Assembly (NCBI RefSeq): GCF_008033445.1
Contig: NZ_VNKO01000005.1
Span: 62,001-126,000 of the forward strand
DNA: 64,000 nucleotides
From: Vulcaniibacterium gelatinicum
GTDB lineage: Bacteria; Pseudomonadota; Gammaproteobacteria; Xanthomonadales; Xanthomonadaceae
Reading direction: 5' to 3'
The notes below the pieces were generated by a model. It was given only the letters and a program-made list of their open reading frames with translations. It was not told where the DNA came from and did no database searches. Below are positions 1-8,562 of the stretch, in pieces. The translations under genes were made by a program, and so were the position numbers. How positions within the stretch are numbered: position 1 is the first letter of the stretch; every line of letters begins with the position of its first letter.

Positions 1-1439
1 TGGAACGCGCGCAGCAGCGGGTTTTCCTCCATCGGCAGCGGGGTCACGCCGTCGGCGCGGTACAGGCTGTAGTAGCTGGCCCATTGCTCCGGCGGCAGCG
101 GCTGCTCGGGCAGGCCGTGCATCTCGCGGGTGGCGCGGTTGAACAGGGTCAGGGTGCCGTGTTCGTCGCAGGCGACGATGCCCTCGGTGATGCTGTCGAG
201 CACCGTGGCCAGGAACTCGCTCTCCACCTCCAGCGCGTGCTCGGCCTGCTTGCGGGCGATGAACTGGCCGAGCAGGTTGCCCAGGGTCTGCACGGTCTCC
301 AGCAGTTCCGGGTCGGCCTCCATCGCCGCCGGCGCATAGAACTCGGCCACGCCCAGCACCTGCTCGCCACCGACCAGCGGGAACGCGAATGCGGCATGCA
401 GGCCGTCGTGGCGGGCATGGCGCTGGCGCGCGAAGTGCATGTCCTCGGCGGCGTCGCTCAGCCACTCGGCCTGGCCCTCCGCCCAGACCCGCCCGGGCAG
501 GCCGGTGCCGCGCGGGAACAGCATGTGCCGGCTGGCCTCGACCAGGGCGCCGCCGCCGTCGCGCTCCCAGGCGGCCACGCAGCGCAGCGCCTCCAGCTCC
601 GCGTCCACCTGCCACAGCAGTCCCACCGCCAGCCCCAGCCGCTCGCAGATCGTCTGCAGCACGCGCGGCGCCGCCTCCTCGAGCGAGGCCGATTCGAGCA
701 GCGCGGTCGCGGTCGCGGTCTCCACCGCCAGCCGCCGGATCGCCCATTGCCGCTGCACGTCGTGCAGGAAGGCGTTGAACTTCCACGACACGCCCATCGG
801 CGTGGCCCAGATCGTCATCGAGACCGGGACTTCGTGGCCGTCGCGGTGCAGCGCGGTCATCTCCACCCGGCGGTTCAGCACCGTCCCCTCGCCGGTGGAC
901 AGGAAATTGGCCAGGCCGTGGCGATGGGCCTGGCGCAGGGGCGGCGGAATGATCAGCTCGGCGAGGTCGCGGCCGACCGCCTCGGTGCGGGCCCAGCCGA
1001 ACAGGCGCTCGGCCTGGCGGTTCCATTCCAGCACGCGGCCCTCGGCGTCCATGGCGATGTAGGCGTCGAACGCGGTGTCTATGATCGCGCGCGCCTCGTC
1101 CTGGCTCGCGCGCAGCTCGGCCAGGGCCCGCTCGTGGTCGGCCACGGCGCGTTCCAGCGCCGCGTTCGCCGCGGCCAGTTCCACCGCACGCTCGGTGGCG
1201 CGGCTTTCCAGCGCGACGTTGGTGGCCAGCAGGGCGCGTGCCGCGCCGCGCGCACGGGCGACGGCCCCGGTGCGCAGCCGCACCGCGAGCACAGCCAGCG
1301 CGAGCACGACCAGCAACGCCGCGAGCAACGCCGGCCCACGCGCGGCCACGGGCGCCAGCGCGGCCGCGGCACCGGCCATGCCCGCTGCCGCCACCAGGCC
1401 TCCGCGCCACGCCACCTCCCTGAGATCACGACCGTCCAA
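1..1439 (-). CDS. PAS-GAF-PAS membrane sensor protein, 3' end outside window
   Basis: The minus frame is open from about 1439 to the left edge, so the C-terminus, where a kinase or GGDEF domain is expected, is not visible. Numbered from the internal ATG at 1379: an N-terminal hydrophobic stretch (about 13-33), a coiled-coil-like linker (about 50-95), a PAS domain (about 95-215, with MDAEGRVLEWN), a GAF domain (about 225-385) and a second PAS domain starting with SITEGIVACDEHGTLTLFN. The start is uncertain: TTG at 1439 has an AGGGGG Shine-Dalgarno 8 bases upstream, GTG at 1415 and ATG at 1379 are in frame. It follows the M48 protease gene by about 100 bases on the same strand. Inference: a cytoplasmic-membrane sensor of a two-component or cyclic-di-GMP pathway; the input signal is unknown. 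Confidence 0.75.
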   Translation of the reverse strand, partial: MDGRDLREVAWRGGLVAAAGMAGAAAALAPVAARGPALLAALLVVLALAVLAVRLRTGAVARARGAARALLATNVALESRATERAVELAAANAALERAVADHERALAELRASQDEARAIIDTAFDAYIAMDAEGRVLEWNRQAERLFGWARTEAVGRDLAELIIPPPLRQAHRHGLANFLSTGEGTVLNRRVEMTALHRDGHEVPVSMTIWATPMGVSWKFNAFLHDVQRQWAIRRLAVETATATALLESASLEEAAPRVLQTICERLGLAVGLLWQVDAELEALRCVAAWERDGGGALVEASRHMLFPRGTGLPGRVWAEGQAEWLSDAAEDMHFARQRHARHDGLHAAFAFPLVGGEQVLGVAEFYAPAAMEADPELLETVQTLGNLLGQFIARKQAEHALEVESEFLATVLDSITEGIVACDEHGTLTLFNRATREMHGLPEQPLPPEQWASYYSLYRADGVTPLPMEENPLLRAF

Positions 1440-1472
1440 GCATTTCGCCCCCTGCCGGAACACGTCGAGCGG

Positions 1473-1495
1473 GCCGGCACGCCGCCCGTGCCGGC
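1473..1495 (-). terminator. hairpin between M48 gene and PAS sensor gene
   Basis: A perfect 9-base-pair stem (GCCGGCACG/CGTGCCGGC) with a 5-base loop lies between two tandem minus-strand genes. There is no U tract on the minus side, so it may be a weak or factor-dependent terminator or simply an intergenic hairpin. Confidence 0.35.
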
Positions 1496-1542
1496 GCCTC
1501 GTTCCTGCCTCGCGCCTCGCGGCGCGGTCGCCACGTTTGCCT

Positions 1543-3444
1543 CTAGCCGCGTTCGAGTACCGGCGGCAGGGGGCAGTGCAGCACAGCGCAGACCGTGCGC
1601 AGCAATTCCGCTTCGACCACATTCACGCGGCCGTCGTGCGCGACCGTCGCCGCCAGCGCTTCCACCAGCGACTGCTTGGCGAGCGGGTCGAGCGCGTCCA
1701 GCGGCGCCCAGACCGCGTCCAGCGCCTGTACGCTGCTGTCGGGCGGGAGATACGGCAAATGTTCCTGCGGCAGGACATGCTGCAAGCCGGCCAGGTAGGC
1801 GCGCTGCGCCTCGGCCGGATCGTCGTGGCCGGACTGTGCCACCACGCCCAGCAGCGCGGCCACCTCGCCGCGCACCTGGGTGAGCCGGCGCCGCCCGAAG
1901 CGCGCGTAACGCGCCGGATCGAGTGCCTCGCGCACCTGCACCCGCAGCAGTTGCGCCAGGCAGTATTCGAACAGCGACACCCGGCCGTCGGCATGCGCCA
2001 CCGCATGCACGCTGTCGAGGAACGCCTCCAGCTCCGGCCGTGGCCGCTGGCGCAGCGCCGGGAAGGCGAGCTCGGCCAGCGGCAGACGCAGGGCGGGATG
2101 CAGGCCGGCCAGGGGCCCGGCGCGCGACGCGCGCGCCTGCTCGGCCACGGCCGGGCCCAGGCGTGTGGCGATCTCCCCGAGCTGGCGCGCGGCCAGCGCC
2201 GGATCCTCGTCCAGCAGCAGGGCCAGCAGCAGCGGCACCACCTGCGCCCGGTCGCGAGCCAGCGCCCGCAGCGGCTCGGGCAAGGCGGCCACGATCGCGT
2301 CCGCGCGCTGGTAATCGTGGGGCGAGGGCTGTGCCACCTGCATTGCCACGGCGGACGGCGACAACGCGACTGCGCTGCCCGCCCCGGGCAACGGCACGTG
2401 GGCCGCCTCGCGCGTGGCCAGGCCGAGTTGCAGGTCTTCCTCGAGTCCGTCCGGCGGCGTAGCCGCCCAGCGCCGCGACAACGTCTCGAGCTGGTCGGGG
2501 CGGAACCCCGGCTCCAGCGCCTGGATCCGCTCCAGCAGCGGCGGATGGGTGGCGAACAGCCCGGACAAGCCGATGCCGTCGCCGAACAGCATGTGGCTGA
2601 CTTCCTCGGCCTCGCCGCGTTCGCTCAGGCGGCTGCCCTCGGCGAGCCCGGCGATCTTCTTCAGCGCCCCGGCCAGCCCCTGGGCCTGGCGGGTGAACTG
2701 CACCGCGCTGGCATCGGCCAGCCGCTCGCGCGTGCGGCTCACCCCGGCCTTGATCATGCGGCCGAAGAACAGGCCGATGTAGCCGACCACCATCGCGACC
2801 AGCGCCACCATCAGCACCGCGCCGCCGCTGCGGCCGCGGGCGCCACGCCCGTGCTCGAGGATCTTGCGCCCGATCAGGCCGAGCATGAGGATCCCGAACA
2901 GCACGCCGATCAGGCGCAGGTTCAGGCGCATGTCGCCGTTGAGGATGTGGCTGAACTCGTGCGCGACCACCCCCTGCAGCTCGTCGCGGTTGAGCCGCTG
3001 GAGCGCGCCGCGGGTCACCGCGATTGCCGCATCGGCCGGCGTGTAGCCGGCGGCGAAGGCGTTGATGCCGGCCTCGTGCTCGAGCACGTAGATCCGCGGC
3101 ACCGGCACGCCCGAGGCGATCGCCATCTCCTCGACCACGTTGCGCAGCCGGCGTAGGGCGAAGTCGGTGGTGTCCTCGGGCACCGGAACCCCGCCCATCT
3201 GCACCGCCACCGCATCGCCCCCGCCGCGCAGCGAGGCGATGCGGTACAGCGAGCCCAGGCCGATCACCGCGGCGGTGAACAGGGTGGTGAAGGCCAGCAG
3301 CGTGCCGCTGCGCTCGCCGCCGCCCAGCAGGAACAGCACCGCCAGGTCCACCGCGGCCACGATGCCCAGCACCGCGAGCACGAACAGCACCACCAGCCGC
3401 GTCGAGCCGCGCCGGGCGGCTTCCTGGCGTTCGTAGAAGTTCAT
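1543..3444 (-). CDS. M48-family membrane metalloprotease with TerB-like C-terminal region
   Basis: A 633-residue HtpX-like protease. Residues 15-41 and 48-70 are hydrophobic (two membrane segments). The zinc-binding HEFSH motif is at 162-166, two further hydrophobic segments follow, and a RERLADA stretch probably supplies the third ligand. It is about twice the length of classical HtpX: after about residue 330 comes a helical region with repeated A-x-DGR-x(4)-E motifs (AHADGRVSLFE, AHDGRVNVVE) resembling TerB-type helical domains. It starts 20 bases after the lemA stop, the common LemA-M48 pairing. Inferred role: membrane protein quality control or envelope stress proteolysis. The protease assignment is firm; the tail assignment is pattern-based. 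Confidence 0.88.
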   Translation of the reverse strand: MNFYERQEAARRGSTRLVVLFVLAVLGIVAAVDLAVLFLLGGGERSGTLLAFTTLFTAAVIGLGSLYRIASLRGGGDAVAVQMGGVPVPEDTTDFALRRLRNVVEEMAIASGVPVPRIYVLEHEAGINAFAAGYTPADAAIAVTRGALQRLNRDELQGVVAHEFSHILNGDMRLNLRLIGVLFGILMLGLIGRKILEHGRGARGRSGGAVLMVALVAMVVGYIGLFFGRMIKAGVSRTRERLADASAVQFTRQAQGLAGALKKIAGLAEGSRLSERGEAEEVSHMLFGDGIGLSGLFATHPPLLERIQALEPGFRPDQLETLSRRWAATPPDGLEEDLQLGLATREAAHVPLPGAGSAVALSPSAVAMQVAQPSPHDYQRADAIVAALPEPLRALARDRAQVVPLLLALLLDEDPALAARQLGEIATRLGPAVAEQARASRAGPLAGLHPALRLPLAELAFPALRQRPRPELEAFLDSVHAVAHADGRVSLFEYCLAQLLRVQVREALDPARYARFGRRRLTQVRGEVAALLGVVAQSGHDDPAEAQRAYLAGLQHVLPQEHLPYLPPDSSVQALDAVWAPLDALDPLAKQSLVEALAATVAHDGRVNVVEAELLRTVCAVLHCPLPPVLERG

Positions 3445-3464
3445 GCGGGAGGGTCACCCCTCGC

Positions 3465-4058
3465 TCAGAACTGCACCTTCGGCGCTGCGCGCACCTGCGC
3501 CTGCTGTTCGGCCGGGATCTCCAACAGCGCCGCCGGACCGAACCCGAGCATGCCCGCCACGAGGTTGGACGGGAACGTCTCGCGCTTGTTGTTGTAGCTC
3601 ATCACCGCGTCGTTGTAGGCCTGGCGGGCGAAGGCGACCTTGTTCTCGGTCGAGGTCAGCTCCTCGCTGAGCTGCATCATGTTCTGGTTGGCCTTGAGGT
3701 CGGGGTAGGCCTCGACCACGGCCAGCAGGCGGCCGAGCGCGCCGTTGAGCGCCCCTTGCGTGGCGGCGAGTTCGGCCATCGCTGCGGCGTCGCCGGGATG
3801 GGCCTTGGCTGCCGACAGCCCGGCGATCGCCGCGCCGCGGGCGGCGATCACCGCCTCCAGGGTTTCGCGTTCGTGCTTGAGGTAGCCCTTGGCGGTCTCG
3901 ACCAGGTTCGGGATCAGGTCGAAGCGCCGCTGCAGCTGCACGTCGATCTGGGCGAAGGCGTTGCGGAAGGCGTTGCGCGCCCGGACCAGGCCGTTGTACA
4001 GGCCAACGACCCAGAACGCGAGCACGGCAAGGATGACGACGGTCACAAGCAGGCTCAT
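3465..4058 (-). CDS. lemA: LemA family protein
   Basis: A 197-residue protein with one N-terminal membrane segment (about 3-22, SLLVTVVILAVLAFWVVGLY) followed by the LemA helical core, including the signature FAQIDVQLQRRFDLIPNLV and the conserved NMMQLSEELTSTENKVAFAR-type helix. GGGGAG 5 bases before ATG supports the start. It is the first gene of a unit with the M48 protease. LemA proteins are membrane-anchored coiled helical proteins whose biochemical function is not established; the pairing with an M48 protease suggests a joint envelope role. Confidence 0.93.
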   Translation of the reverse strand: MSLLVTVVILAVLAFWVVGLYNGLVRARNAFRNAFAQIDVQLQRRFDLIPNLVETAKGYLKHERETLEAVIAARGAAIAGLSAAKAHPGDAAAMAELAATQGALNGALGRLLAVVEAYPDLKANQNMMQLSEELTSTENKVAFARQAYNDAVMSYNNKRETFPSNLVAGMLGFGPAALLEIPAEQQAQVRAAPKVQF

Positions 4059-4145
4059 CGGGGCTCCCCATGTTCAGGCAAGCAGGCCGGCATGGCGCTA
4101 TAAGATCGGCCTGTTCATTCGCAGCATACGCAGGGGGCGCCCGCG

Positions 4146-5570
4146 ATGAAAGGCGTGCAGGGCCGGGGCCGGCATCGACGGGGTTGGCGCCTGACGGCGC
4201 TCGCCCTGCTGCTCCCGCTCGCCCTGGCCAGCGCCGAGACGCCGTTGCGCTGGCCGGGCACGCCGGTCGCCGACCCCGCTCCGTCCGCCTCCGCTCCGGC
4301 TGCACGCGCCGTTCCCCCCGCGCAGTACGCGATCCGCTCGCCGGCGACCGCGATCCCGCGCATGTCCCCGGCACAGGGGTTCGAGGTCGCCGAGTTCGAG
4401 CGGCTCGCCGAGCGGCTGGTGGCCGACCGGCGCGTGCCGGGCCTGGCGCTGGCGATCGTGCAGGGCGGCCGGGTGCTCAGCGCGCGCGGCTACGGCATCA
4501 CCGACACCTACGCCGGCGAGCCGGTGGACGTGCACACCGTGTTCCGCCTGGCCTCGTTGTCGAAGGGTTTCGCCGGCACCCTCACCGGCCTGCTGGTCGC
4601 CGACGGCTCGCTGCGCTGGGACAGCCGCGTGCGCGACTACCTTCCGGAGTTCCGGCTGCAGGATCCCTACGCCTCGCACAAGGTGACGGTGGCCGACGTG
4701 CTCAGCCATCGCCTCGGCCTGCCGCACAACACCTATGACCGCGACATCGAGCGCTACGCCGACTACCGCACGCTCACCCGGCGCCTGGCCGAGGCGCCAC
4801 TGACCTGCCGGCCGGGCGAGTGCTACGCCTACCAGAACGTCGCCTTCAGCCTGGTCGGCGACCTGGCCCTGGCCGCGACCGGGCGCAGCTACGAGGATCT
4901 GCTGCGCGAGCGGCTGTTCGCGCCGCTGGGCATGCGTGATGCGAGCGTGGGGCTGGACGGCATCCTCGCCAGCCCGCGCTGGGCGCGGCCGCACGTGCGC
5001 GGGCGCAACGGCTGGGTGCCGCTGTCGCCCAAGCCCACCTACTACCAGCTCGCGCCCGCCGCCGGCGTCAACGCCAGCGCCGCCGACATGGCGCAATGGC
5101 TGATCGCACAGACCGGCCACCGGCCCGATGTGCTGCCGGCGCCGCTGCTGGCCACGCTGCACGCGCCGATCGTGGCCACGCCGGGCGAGACCCGCGGCTC
5201 GAGCTGGCGCCGCGAACGCCTCTCGTGGGCAAGCTACGCGCTCGGCTGGCGCGTGTACGACTACGCCGGCCACCGCCTGGTCTTCCACGGTGGCGCGGTG
5301 CAGGGCTATCGCGGCCTGATCGCGCTGCTGCCCGAACGCGACCTGGGCGTGGCGATCCTGTGGAACAGCGAAAGCTCCGCGCCGTCCGGGTTGCTGCCGA
5401 CCATCCTCGACCGCGCGATCGGGCTGGCGCCCGGACGCTGGCTCGACATCGAGCCTGAGGATGCGACCCTGTTCGCCCGGCGGCAGGAGGATGCGGCCAC
5501 GACGCCGACGACCGGCGCCAAGCCGCCCTCCGGCATGGACGCCTCCCACGCCACCGCCGCGCCGCGCTGA
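4146..5570 (+). CDS. serine hydrolase, class C beta-lactamase family
   Basis: A 474-residue protein with an N-terminal basic stretch and signal peptide (hydrophobic about 16-29, cleavage near ALASA-ET). The penicillin-binding-protein fold motifs are all present: SLSK at 137-140 (nucleophile Ser137), YQN at 229-231 and HGG at 381-383 (replacing KTG, as in AmpC-like esterases and peptidases). An AGGGGG Shine-Dalgarno lies 8 bases before ATG, with a TATAAG -10-like hexamer at 4099-4104, divergent from lemA. The C-terminal 40 residues are low-complexity. Likely a periplasmic D-amino-acid peptidase, esterase or beta-lactamase-like enzyme; the substrate cannot be deduced. Confidence 0.88.
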   Translation: MKGVQGRGRHRRGWRLTALALLLPLALASAETPLRWPGTPVADPAPSASAPAARAVPPAQYAIRSPATAIPRMSPAQGFEVAEFERLAERLVADRRVPGLALAIVQGGRVLSARGYGITDTYAGEPVDVHTVFRLASLSKGFAGTLTGLLVADGSLRWDSRVRDYLPEFRLQDPYASHKVTVADVLSHRLGLPHNTYDRDIERYADYRTLTRRLAEAPLTCRPGECYAYQNVAFSLVGDLALAATGRSYEDLLRERLFAPLGMRDASVGLDGILASPRWARPHVRGRNGWVPLSPKPTYYQLAPAAGVNASAADMAQWLIAQTGHRPDVLPAPLLATLHAPIVATPGETRGSSWRRERLSWASYALGWRVYDYAGHRLVFHGGAVQGYRGLIALLPERDLGVAILWNSESSAPSGLLPTILDRAIGLAPGRWLDIEPEDATLFARRQEDAATTPTTGAKPPSGMDASHATAAPR

Positions 5571-5606
5571 GCGCGGCCCGCCGCGGCCAGTCGCCCCCCA
5601 CCCGCC

Positions 5607-5644
5607 AAGAAAAACCCCTTCCCGCCTGGGCACGCGGGAAGGGG
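5607..5644 (-). terminator. rho-independent terminator of the H1-like gene
   Basis: A perfect 11-base-pair GC-rich stem (5615-5625 with 5634-5644, 8-base loop) is followed on the minus strand by TTTTTCTT. It lies 29 bases past the stop of the H1-like gene and may also stop converging plus-strand transcripts from the serine hydrolase gene. Confidence 0.88.
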
Positions 5645-5672
5645 CTCGATTACGGCGTACTCGGGGTTGTCG

Positions 5673-6074
5673 TTACATCATCGGCATGACCGGGGCGGGC
5701 ATCGCCACCGGTGCGGCCTTCGCCTTCTTGGCCGACTTGCGCTTCGCCGCAGGCTTCTTCGCGGCCTTCTTCGCGGCAGGCTTCTTCGCGGCCTTGCGGG
5801 CCGTCTTCTTCGCCCCCTTGCGGGCCGTCTTCTTGGCGGCCTTGCGGGCCGGACGACGCGCGGCCTTCTTCGCCGCCTTGCGGACGGTCTTCTTGGCGGC
5901 CTTGCGGGCCGGACGGCGCACCGCCTTGCGGGCGGCCTTCTTCGCAGTCTTGCGGACGGCCTTCTTGGCGGCCTTCTTGGCGGTCTTCTTGGCAGCCTTC
6001 TTCGCCGCCGGTTTGCGGGCGGCCTTCTTCGTCGCCTTCTTGGCGGACTTCTTCGCAGCTTTCTTCATGGCCAT
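5673..6074 (-). CDS. histone H1-like lysine/alanine-rich DNA-binding protein
   Basis: A 133-residue protein made almost wholly of K, A, R and P repeats of the form (R/K)PARKAAKKT and KKAAKK, ending in a short non-basic tail (APVAMPAPVMPMM). This is the H1/HC-like nucleoprotein type common in Xanthomonadaceae, expected to bind DNA non-specifically and compact the nucleoid. GAGGAG 7 bases before the first ATG supports the start (MAMKK; the second ATG is an alternative). Inside the gene an approximately 60-base unit is duplicated (about 5820-5880 and 5880-5950), so length variation by slippage is likely. The upstream region carries a separate promoter-terminator unit (see ncRNA). Confidence 0.88.
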   Translation of the reverse strand: MAMKKAAKKSAKKATKKAARKPAAKKAAKKTAKKAAKKAVRKTAKKAARKAVRRPARKAAKKTVRKAAKKAARRPARKAAKKTARKGAKKTARKAAKKPAAKKAAKKPAAKRKSAKKAKAAPVAMPAPVMPMM

Positions 6075-6193
6075 GGGATGGCTCCTCGTCTATTGGGACT
6101 ATCGGTACTACGGCCCAGTTCGAAGCGACACCGCGGGAGTCGGACCCGCGGCCAACCGCCGGCGCGCATGGCACGCCGGAACGGATTCGGGGC

Positions 6194-6215
6194 GCCCGGC
6201 GCAGCCGCGCCGGGC
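6194..6215. terminator. second hairpin after the candidate RNA
   Basis: A perfect 9-base-pair stem GCCCGGCGC/GCGCCGGGC with a 4-base loop, directly next to the stronger terminator at 6218-6247. No U run on the minus side. It may back up termination or be part of the H1-like mRNA leader. Confidence 0.35.
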
Positions 6216-6217
6216 AG

Positions 6218-6247
6218 AAAAAAACCCGCCGCGCCGGGCGCTGCGGG
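6218..6247 (-). terminator. strong rho-independent terminator
   Basis: On the minus strand a stem of 5 plus 4 base pairs with one mismatch and a 3-base loop is followed by seven Ts. It is about 610 bases past gcvH, which has its own terminator, so it most simply ends an independent transcript. Confidence 0.75.
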
Positions 6248-6389
6248 TCGGGTATGCGGGAGACGTTTGCGTTTTCTCGAGGGAAACGGGGCCTGCGTCC
6301 ACCGTGTGAAGCGTCCGGGCGGAGGTACGTGTCGTGACGCGCTTTGTCGCAATGGCGTTGGTCACTCGTTTCCGCAGGCAACGTCTGCT
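6218..6389 (-). ncRNA. candidate small RNA, about 170 nt
   Basis: Bounded by a good sigma70-like promoter (6397-6425) and a strong intrinsic terminator (6218-6247); predicted start near 6389. The one open frame running through it has no Shine-Dalgarno, no family resemblance, and reads into the terminator. The transcript would contain several C-rich stretches (CTCCCGC, CCTCCGCCC, GGCCCCGTTTCCC). Alternatives: the leader of the H1-like gene, with the terminator acting as an attenuator, or a short unknown peptide gene. I do not recognise a known RNA family. Confidence 0.5.
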
Positions 6390-6396
6390 GGCGCGA

Positions 6397-6425
6397 AACC
6401 TAATCACGGTTTTTTCCACTGTCAA
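6397..6425 (-). promoter_or_regulatory. sigma70-like promoter for candidate RNA
   Basis: Perfect -35 TTGACA (6420-6425 on the minus strand), 17-base spacer, -10 TAGGTT (6397-6402). This is among the best consensus matches in a window where most promoters are weak. Confidence 0.6.
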
Positions 6426-6798
6426 CAACCCGCCGCACCCGCTTGCCGACGAGCGGCGCCCCGGATGCGGTGTGCGGCACGGCCGCGCGGCGCGGTCGCA
6501 CCGACAAGGCCATGCAATGGCGAATGCGGACGACAGCGCGTGTGTTGGGAAAAAACAGCTTGTTTTCCGCATTCCGCGCCGGAATGCCACGCGCGCGATG
6601 CAGGCGCGGCGGCGGCGTCCGCGCAGGCTGCACGCGTGCATAGGCGAGGCTCTGCGGCGTCTTCACGCCGCCGCCGCGAAGGCGCCGCGGAAGGGGCGTT
6701 TTCCGGCACTGCACAAGCCGATTTGCGCGAAAGTGCGCGAACGCCACGGCGGCCGGCGGCAACGCCGCGACCGCCCTCGCGGCGCCATTCGCCCCCCG

Positions 6799-6829
6799 AA
6801 AACGACGCCGGCCGCACACGGCGGCCGGC
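6799..6829 (-). terminator. gcvH terminator
   Basis: A perfect 9-base-pair stem GCCGGCCGC/GCGGCCGGC with a 5-base loop at 6807-6829, followed on the minus strand by GTCGTTTTC. It begins 28 bases beyond the gcvH stop. Confidence 0.65.
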
Positions 6830-6857
6830 ATCGGAAGACCGCGGCAGAGGCGGGAGC

Positions 6858-7253
6858 TCAGTGCTCCTCTTCCTCGATCAGGCTGGCGTAGTCGTCCGGC
6901 GAGAGCAGGTCGTTGAGCTGCTCGGGGTCCTCCATCTCGACCACGAAGATCCAGCCGTCGCCGTAGGCGTCCTCGTTGATCGTCTCCGGCTTGTCGGCCA
7001 GCGCGGCGTTGACCTCGACCACCCTGCCGGTGACCGGCGAATACACGTCGGAGGCGGCCTTCACCGACTCGACCACGGCGCAGGCATTGCCGGCCTCGAC
7101 CCGGTCGCCGACCGCGGGCAGCTCCACGTAGACCAGGTCCCCCAGCAGTTCCTGCGCGTGGTCGGAGATGCCGACCGTGACGCGGCCGTCGCCCTCGACG
7201 CGGGCCCACTCGTGGGACTTCATGAACTTCAGGTCGCCGGGGATCTCGCTCAT
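6858..7253 (-). CDS. gcvH: glycine cleavage system H protein
   Basis: A 131-residue lipoyl-carrier protein that shuttles the aminomethyl group of glycine between the P, T and L proteins in the cytoplasm. The lipoylation lysine is K65 in the conserved [12 protein letters not shown] motif, and length and all GcvH blocks ([31 protein letters not shown]) match the family. It lies 80 bases downstream of gcvT on the same strand; gcvP is not in the window. Confidence 0.97.
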   Translation of the reverse strand: MSEIPGDLKFMKSHEWARVEGDGRVTVGISDHAQELLGDLVYVELPAVGDRVEAGNACAVVESVKAASDVYSPVTGRVVEVNAALADKPETINEDAYGDGWIFVVEMEDPEQLNDLLSPDDYASLIEEEEH

Positions 7254-7333
7254 CGGGGTGCTCCGTGTCTTGCGTCGGGCAGGCGGTGAAAGGGACGGCT
7301 AGTGTAGCCAACCGGCGGACCGGTGGCGGGGTG

Positions 7334-8449
7334 TCAGACGCCGGGCTGCGGTTTGCCCTCGCGCACGAACGGGAACTTCACCACGCGCACCGGCACCTCG
7401 CGGCCGCGGATGTCCACCCGCACGTTGCCGTCGGTACCGAGCGGAATCCCGCCGGCCGGCACGCGTGCCAGCGCGATCGCCTTGCCCAGGGTCGGCGAGA
7501 ACGTACCGGACAAAATCTCGCCCTCGCCATGGGCGGTGAGCACCTTCTGTCCGTGGCGCAGCACGCCCTTCTCGTCCATCACCAGGCCGATCGTCTGCCG
7601 CGGCACGCCGGCGGCCAGCTGCGCCTCGAGCGCGGCGCGGCCGATGAAGTCGCGGCCCGCGTCGAGCACGACCGTCCAGCCGAGCCCGGCCTCGAACGGG
7701 GTCACGGTCTCGTCCATGTCCTGGCCGTACAGCGCCATGCCGGCCTCCAGCCGCAACGTGTCGCGCGCGCCCAGGCCGGCGGGCTTCACCCCGGCGGCGA
7801 GCAGCGCGTCCCACAGCGCCACGGCCTGCGCCTGCGGCACGATCACCTCGAAGCCGTCCTCGCCGGTGTAGCCGGTGCGGGCGACGAACAGCTCGGCGCC
7901 GTCCGCGGTGCGCGCCTGCCCGGCGGCGAAGCGCGGCAGCTTGCCGATGCGCTCACGATCCTGCTCGGACAGCAGGCCCAGCACCTTCGCCCGCGCATTC
8001 GGGCCCTGCACGGCGACGATCGCGAACTCGGGCCGCTCGCGCACACCCGCTTCGAAGGCCTGCGCCTGGCGGGCGATCCAGGCCAGGTCCTTCTCGCGGG
8101 TGGCGGCATTGACCACCATGCGGAAGAACCCTTCCTCCACGAAATAGACGATCAGGTCGTCGATCACCCCGCCCTGCTCGTTCAGCATGGCGCTGTACAG
8201 CGCCTTGCCCGGCGACTTCAGCTTGTCCACCGAATTGGCGAGCAGGTGGCGCAGGAACTCGCGCACGCGGGCGCCGGTGAGGTCCACCACGGTCATGTGC
8301 GAGACGTCGAACATGCCGGCGTCGCGCCGCACCTGGTGGTGCTCCTCGACCTGCGAGCCGTAGTGCAGCGGCATGTCCCAGCCGCCGAAGTCCACCATCC
8401 TGGCGCCGAGGGCGCGATGGGCGTCGTTGAGGATCGTCTTGCGGGCCAT
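7334..8449 (-). CDS. gcvT: glycine cleavage system T protein (aminomethyltransferase)
   Basis: A 371-residue tetrahydrofolate-dependent aminomethyltransferase; with GcvH it releases ammonia and forms 5,10-methylene-THF from the H-bound aminomethyl group. It has the N-terminal [20 protein letters not shown] block, GMFDVSHMT and the C-terminal GCV_T barrel ending in [17 protein letters not shown] start at the ATG of MARKTIL (8449); an ATG two codons earlier (8455) is equally possible, and the frame stays open further upstream without family similarity. There is no clear Shine-Dalgarno, but a GATAAT -10-like hexamer at 8480-8485 implies a short leader. No glycine riboswitch features are visible upstream. 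Confidence 0.96.
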   Translation of the reverse strand: MARKTILNDAHRALGARMVDFGGWDMPLHYGSQVEEHHQVRRDAGMFDVSHMTVVDLTGARVREFLRHLLANSVDKLKSPGKALYSAMLNEQGGVIDDLIVYFVEEGFFRMVVNAATREKDLAWIARQAQAFEAGVRERPEFAIVAVQGPNARAKVLGLLSEQDRERIGKLPRFAAGQARTADGAELFVARTGYTGEDGFEVIVPQAQAVALWDALLAAGVKPAGLGARDTLRLEAGMALYGQDMDETVTPFEAGLGWTVVLDAGRDFIGRAALEAQLAAGVPRQTIGLVMDEKGVLRHGQKVLTAHGEGEILSGTFSPTLGKAIALARVPAGGIPLGTDGNVRVDIRGREVPVRVVKFPFVREGKPQPGV

Positions 8450-8479
8450 GGGCATCCGGGGTGCGGGGAGGGGCCGCGC

Positions 8480-8485
8480 ATTATC
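8480..8485 (-). promoter_or_regulatory. -10-like element upstream of gcvT
   Basis: GATAAT on the minus strand, 25-30 bases before the gcvT start; no consensus -35 is visible at the expected distance. Confidence 0.35.
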
Positions 8486-8550
8486 CCAGAGCCGCGCCGG
8501 GGCGCCCGGCGCGCGCGGCCGTGCGGCTTCCGTGCATCCGCCCACGGCGC

Positions 8551-8556
8551 TAGGCT
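8551..8556 (+). promoter_or_regulatory. -10-like element 6 bases before the 8563 start
   Basis: TAGGCT ends exactly 6 bases before the ATG, and no Shine-Dalgarno is present, suggesting a leaderless transcript. Confidence 0.4.
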
Positions 8557-8562
8557 CGACGG

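Larger units (their letters stand above)
6075..6857. other. non-coding interval between H1-like gene and gcvH
   Basis: About 780 bases without a convincing protein gene on either strand; open frames here have no family resemblance and no Shine-Dalgarno. It holds, from right to left on the minus strand, the gcvH terminator, about 370 bases in which I see nothing definite, a sigma70-type promoter, a candidate RNA of about 170 bases and its terminator. A second hairpin (9-base-pair stem, 6194-6202 with 6207-6215) follows, then the H1-like gene leader. Confidence 0.7.

Noticed and set aside
84-1883. Long open frame on the plus strand opposite the PAS sensor and M48 genes
   Set aside because: Composition is the Arg/His/Gln/Ala-rich pattern produced antisense to high-GC genes; the minus strand shows clear domain matches.
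8450-8562. Possible glycine riboswitch upstream of gcvT
   Set aside because: No glycine aptamer core or tandem structure is visible in the 113-base gap.
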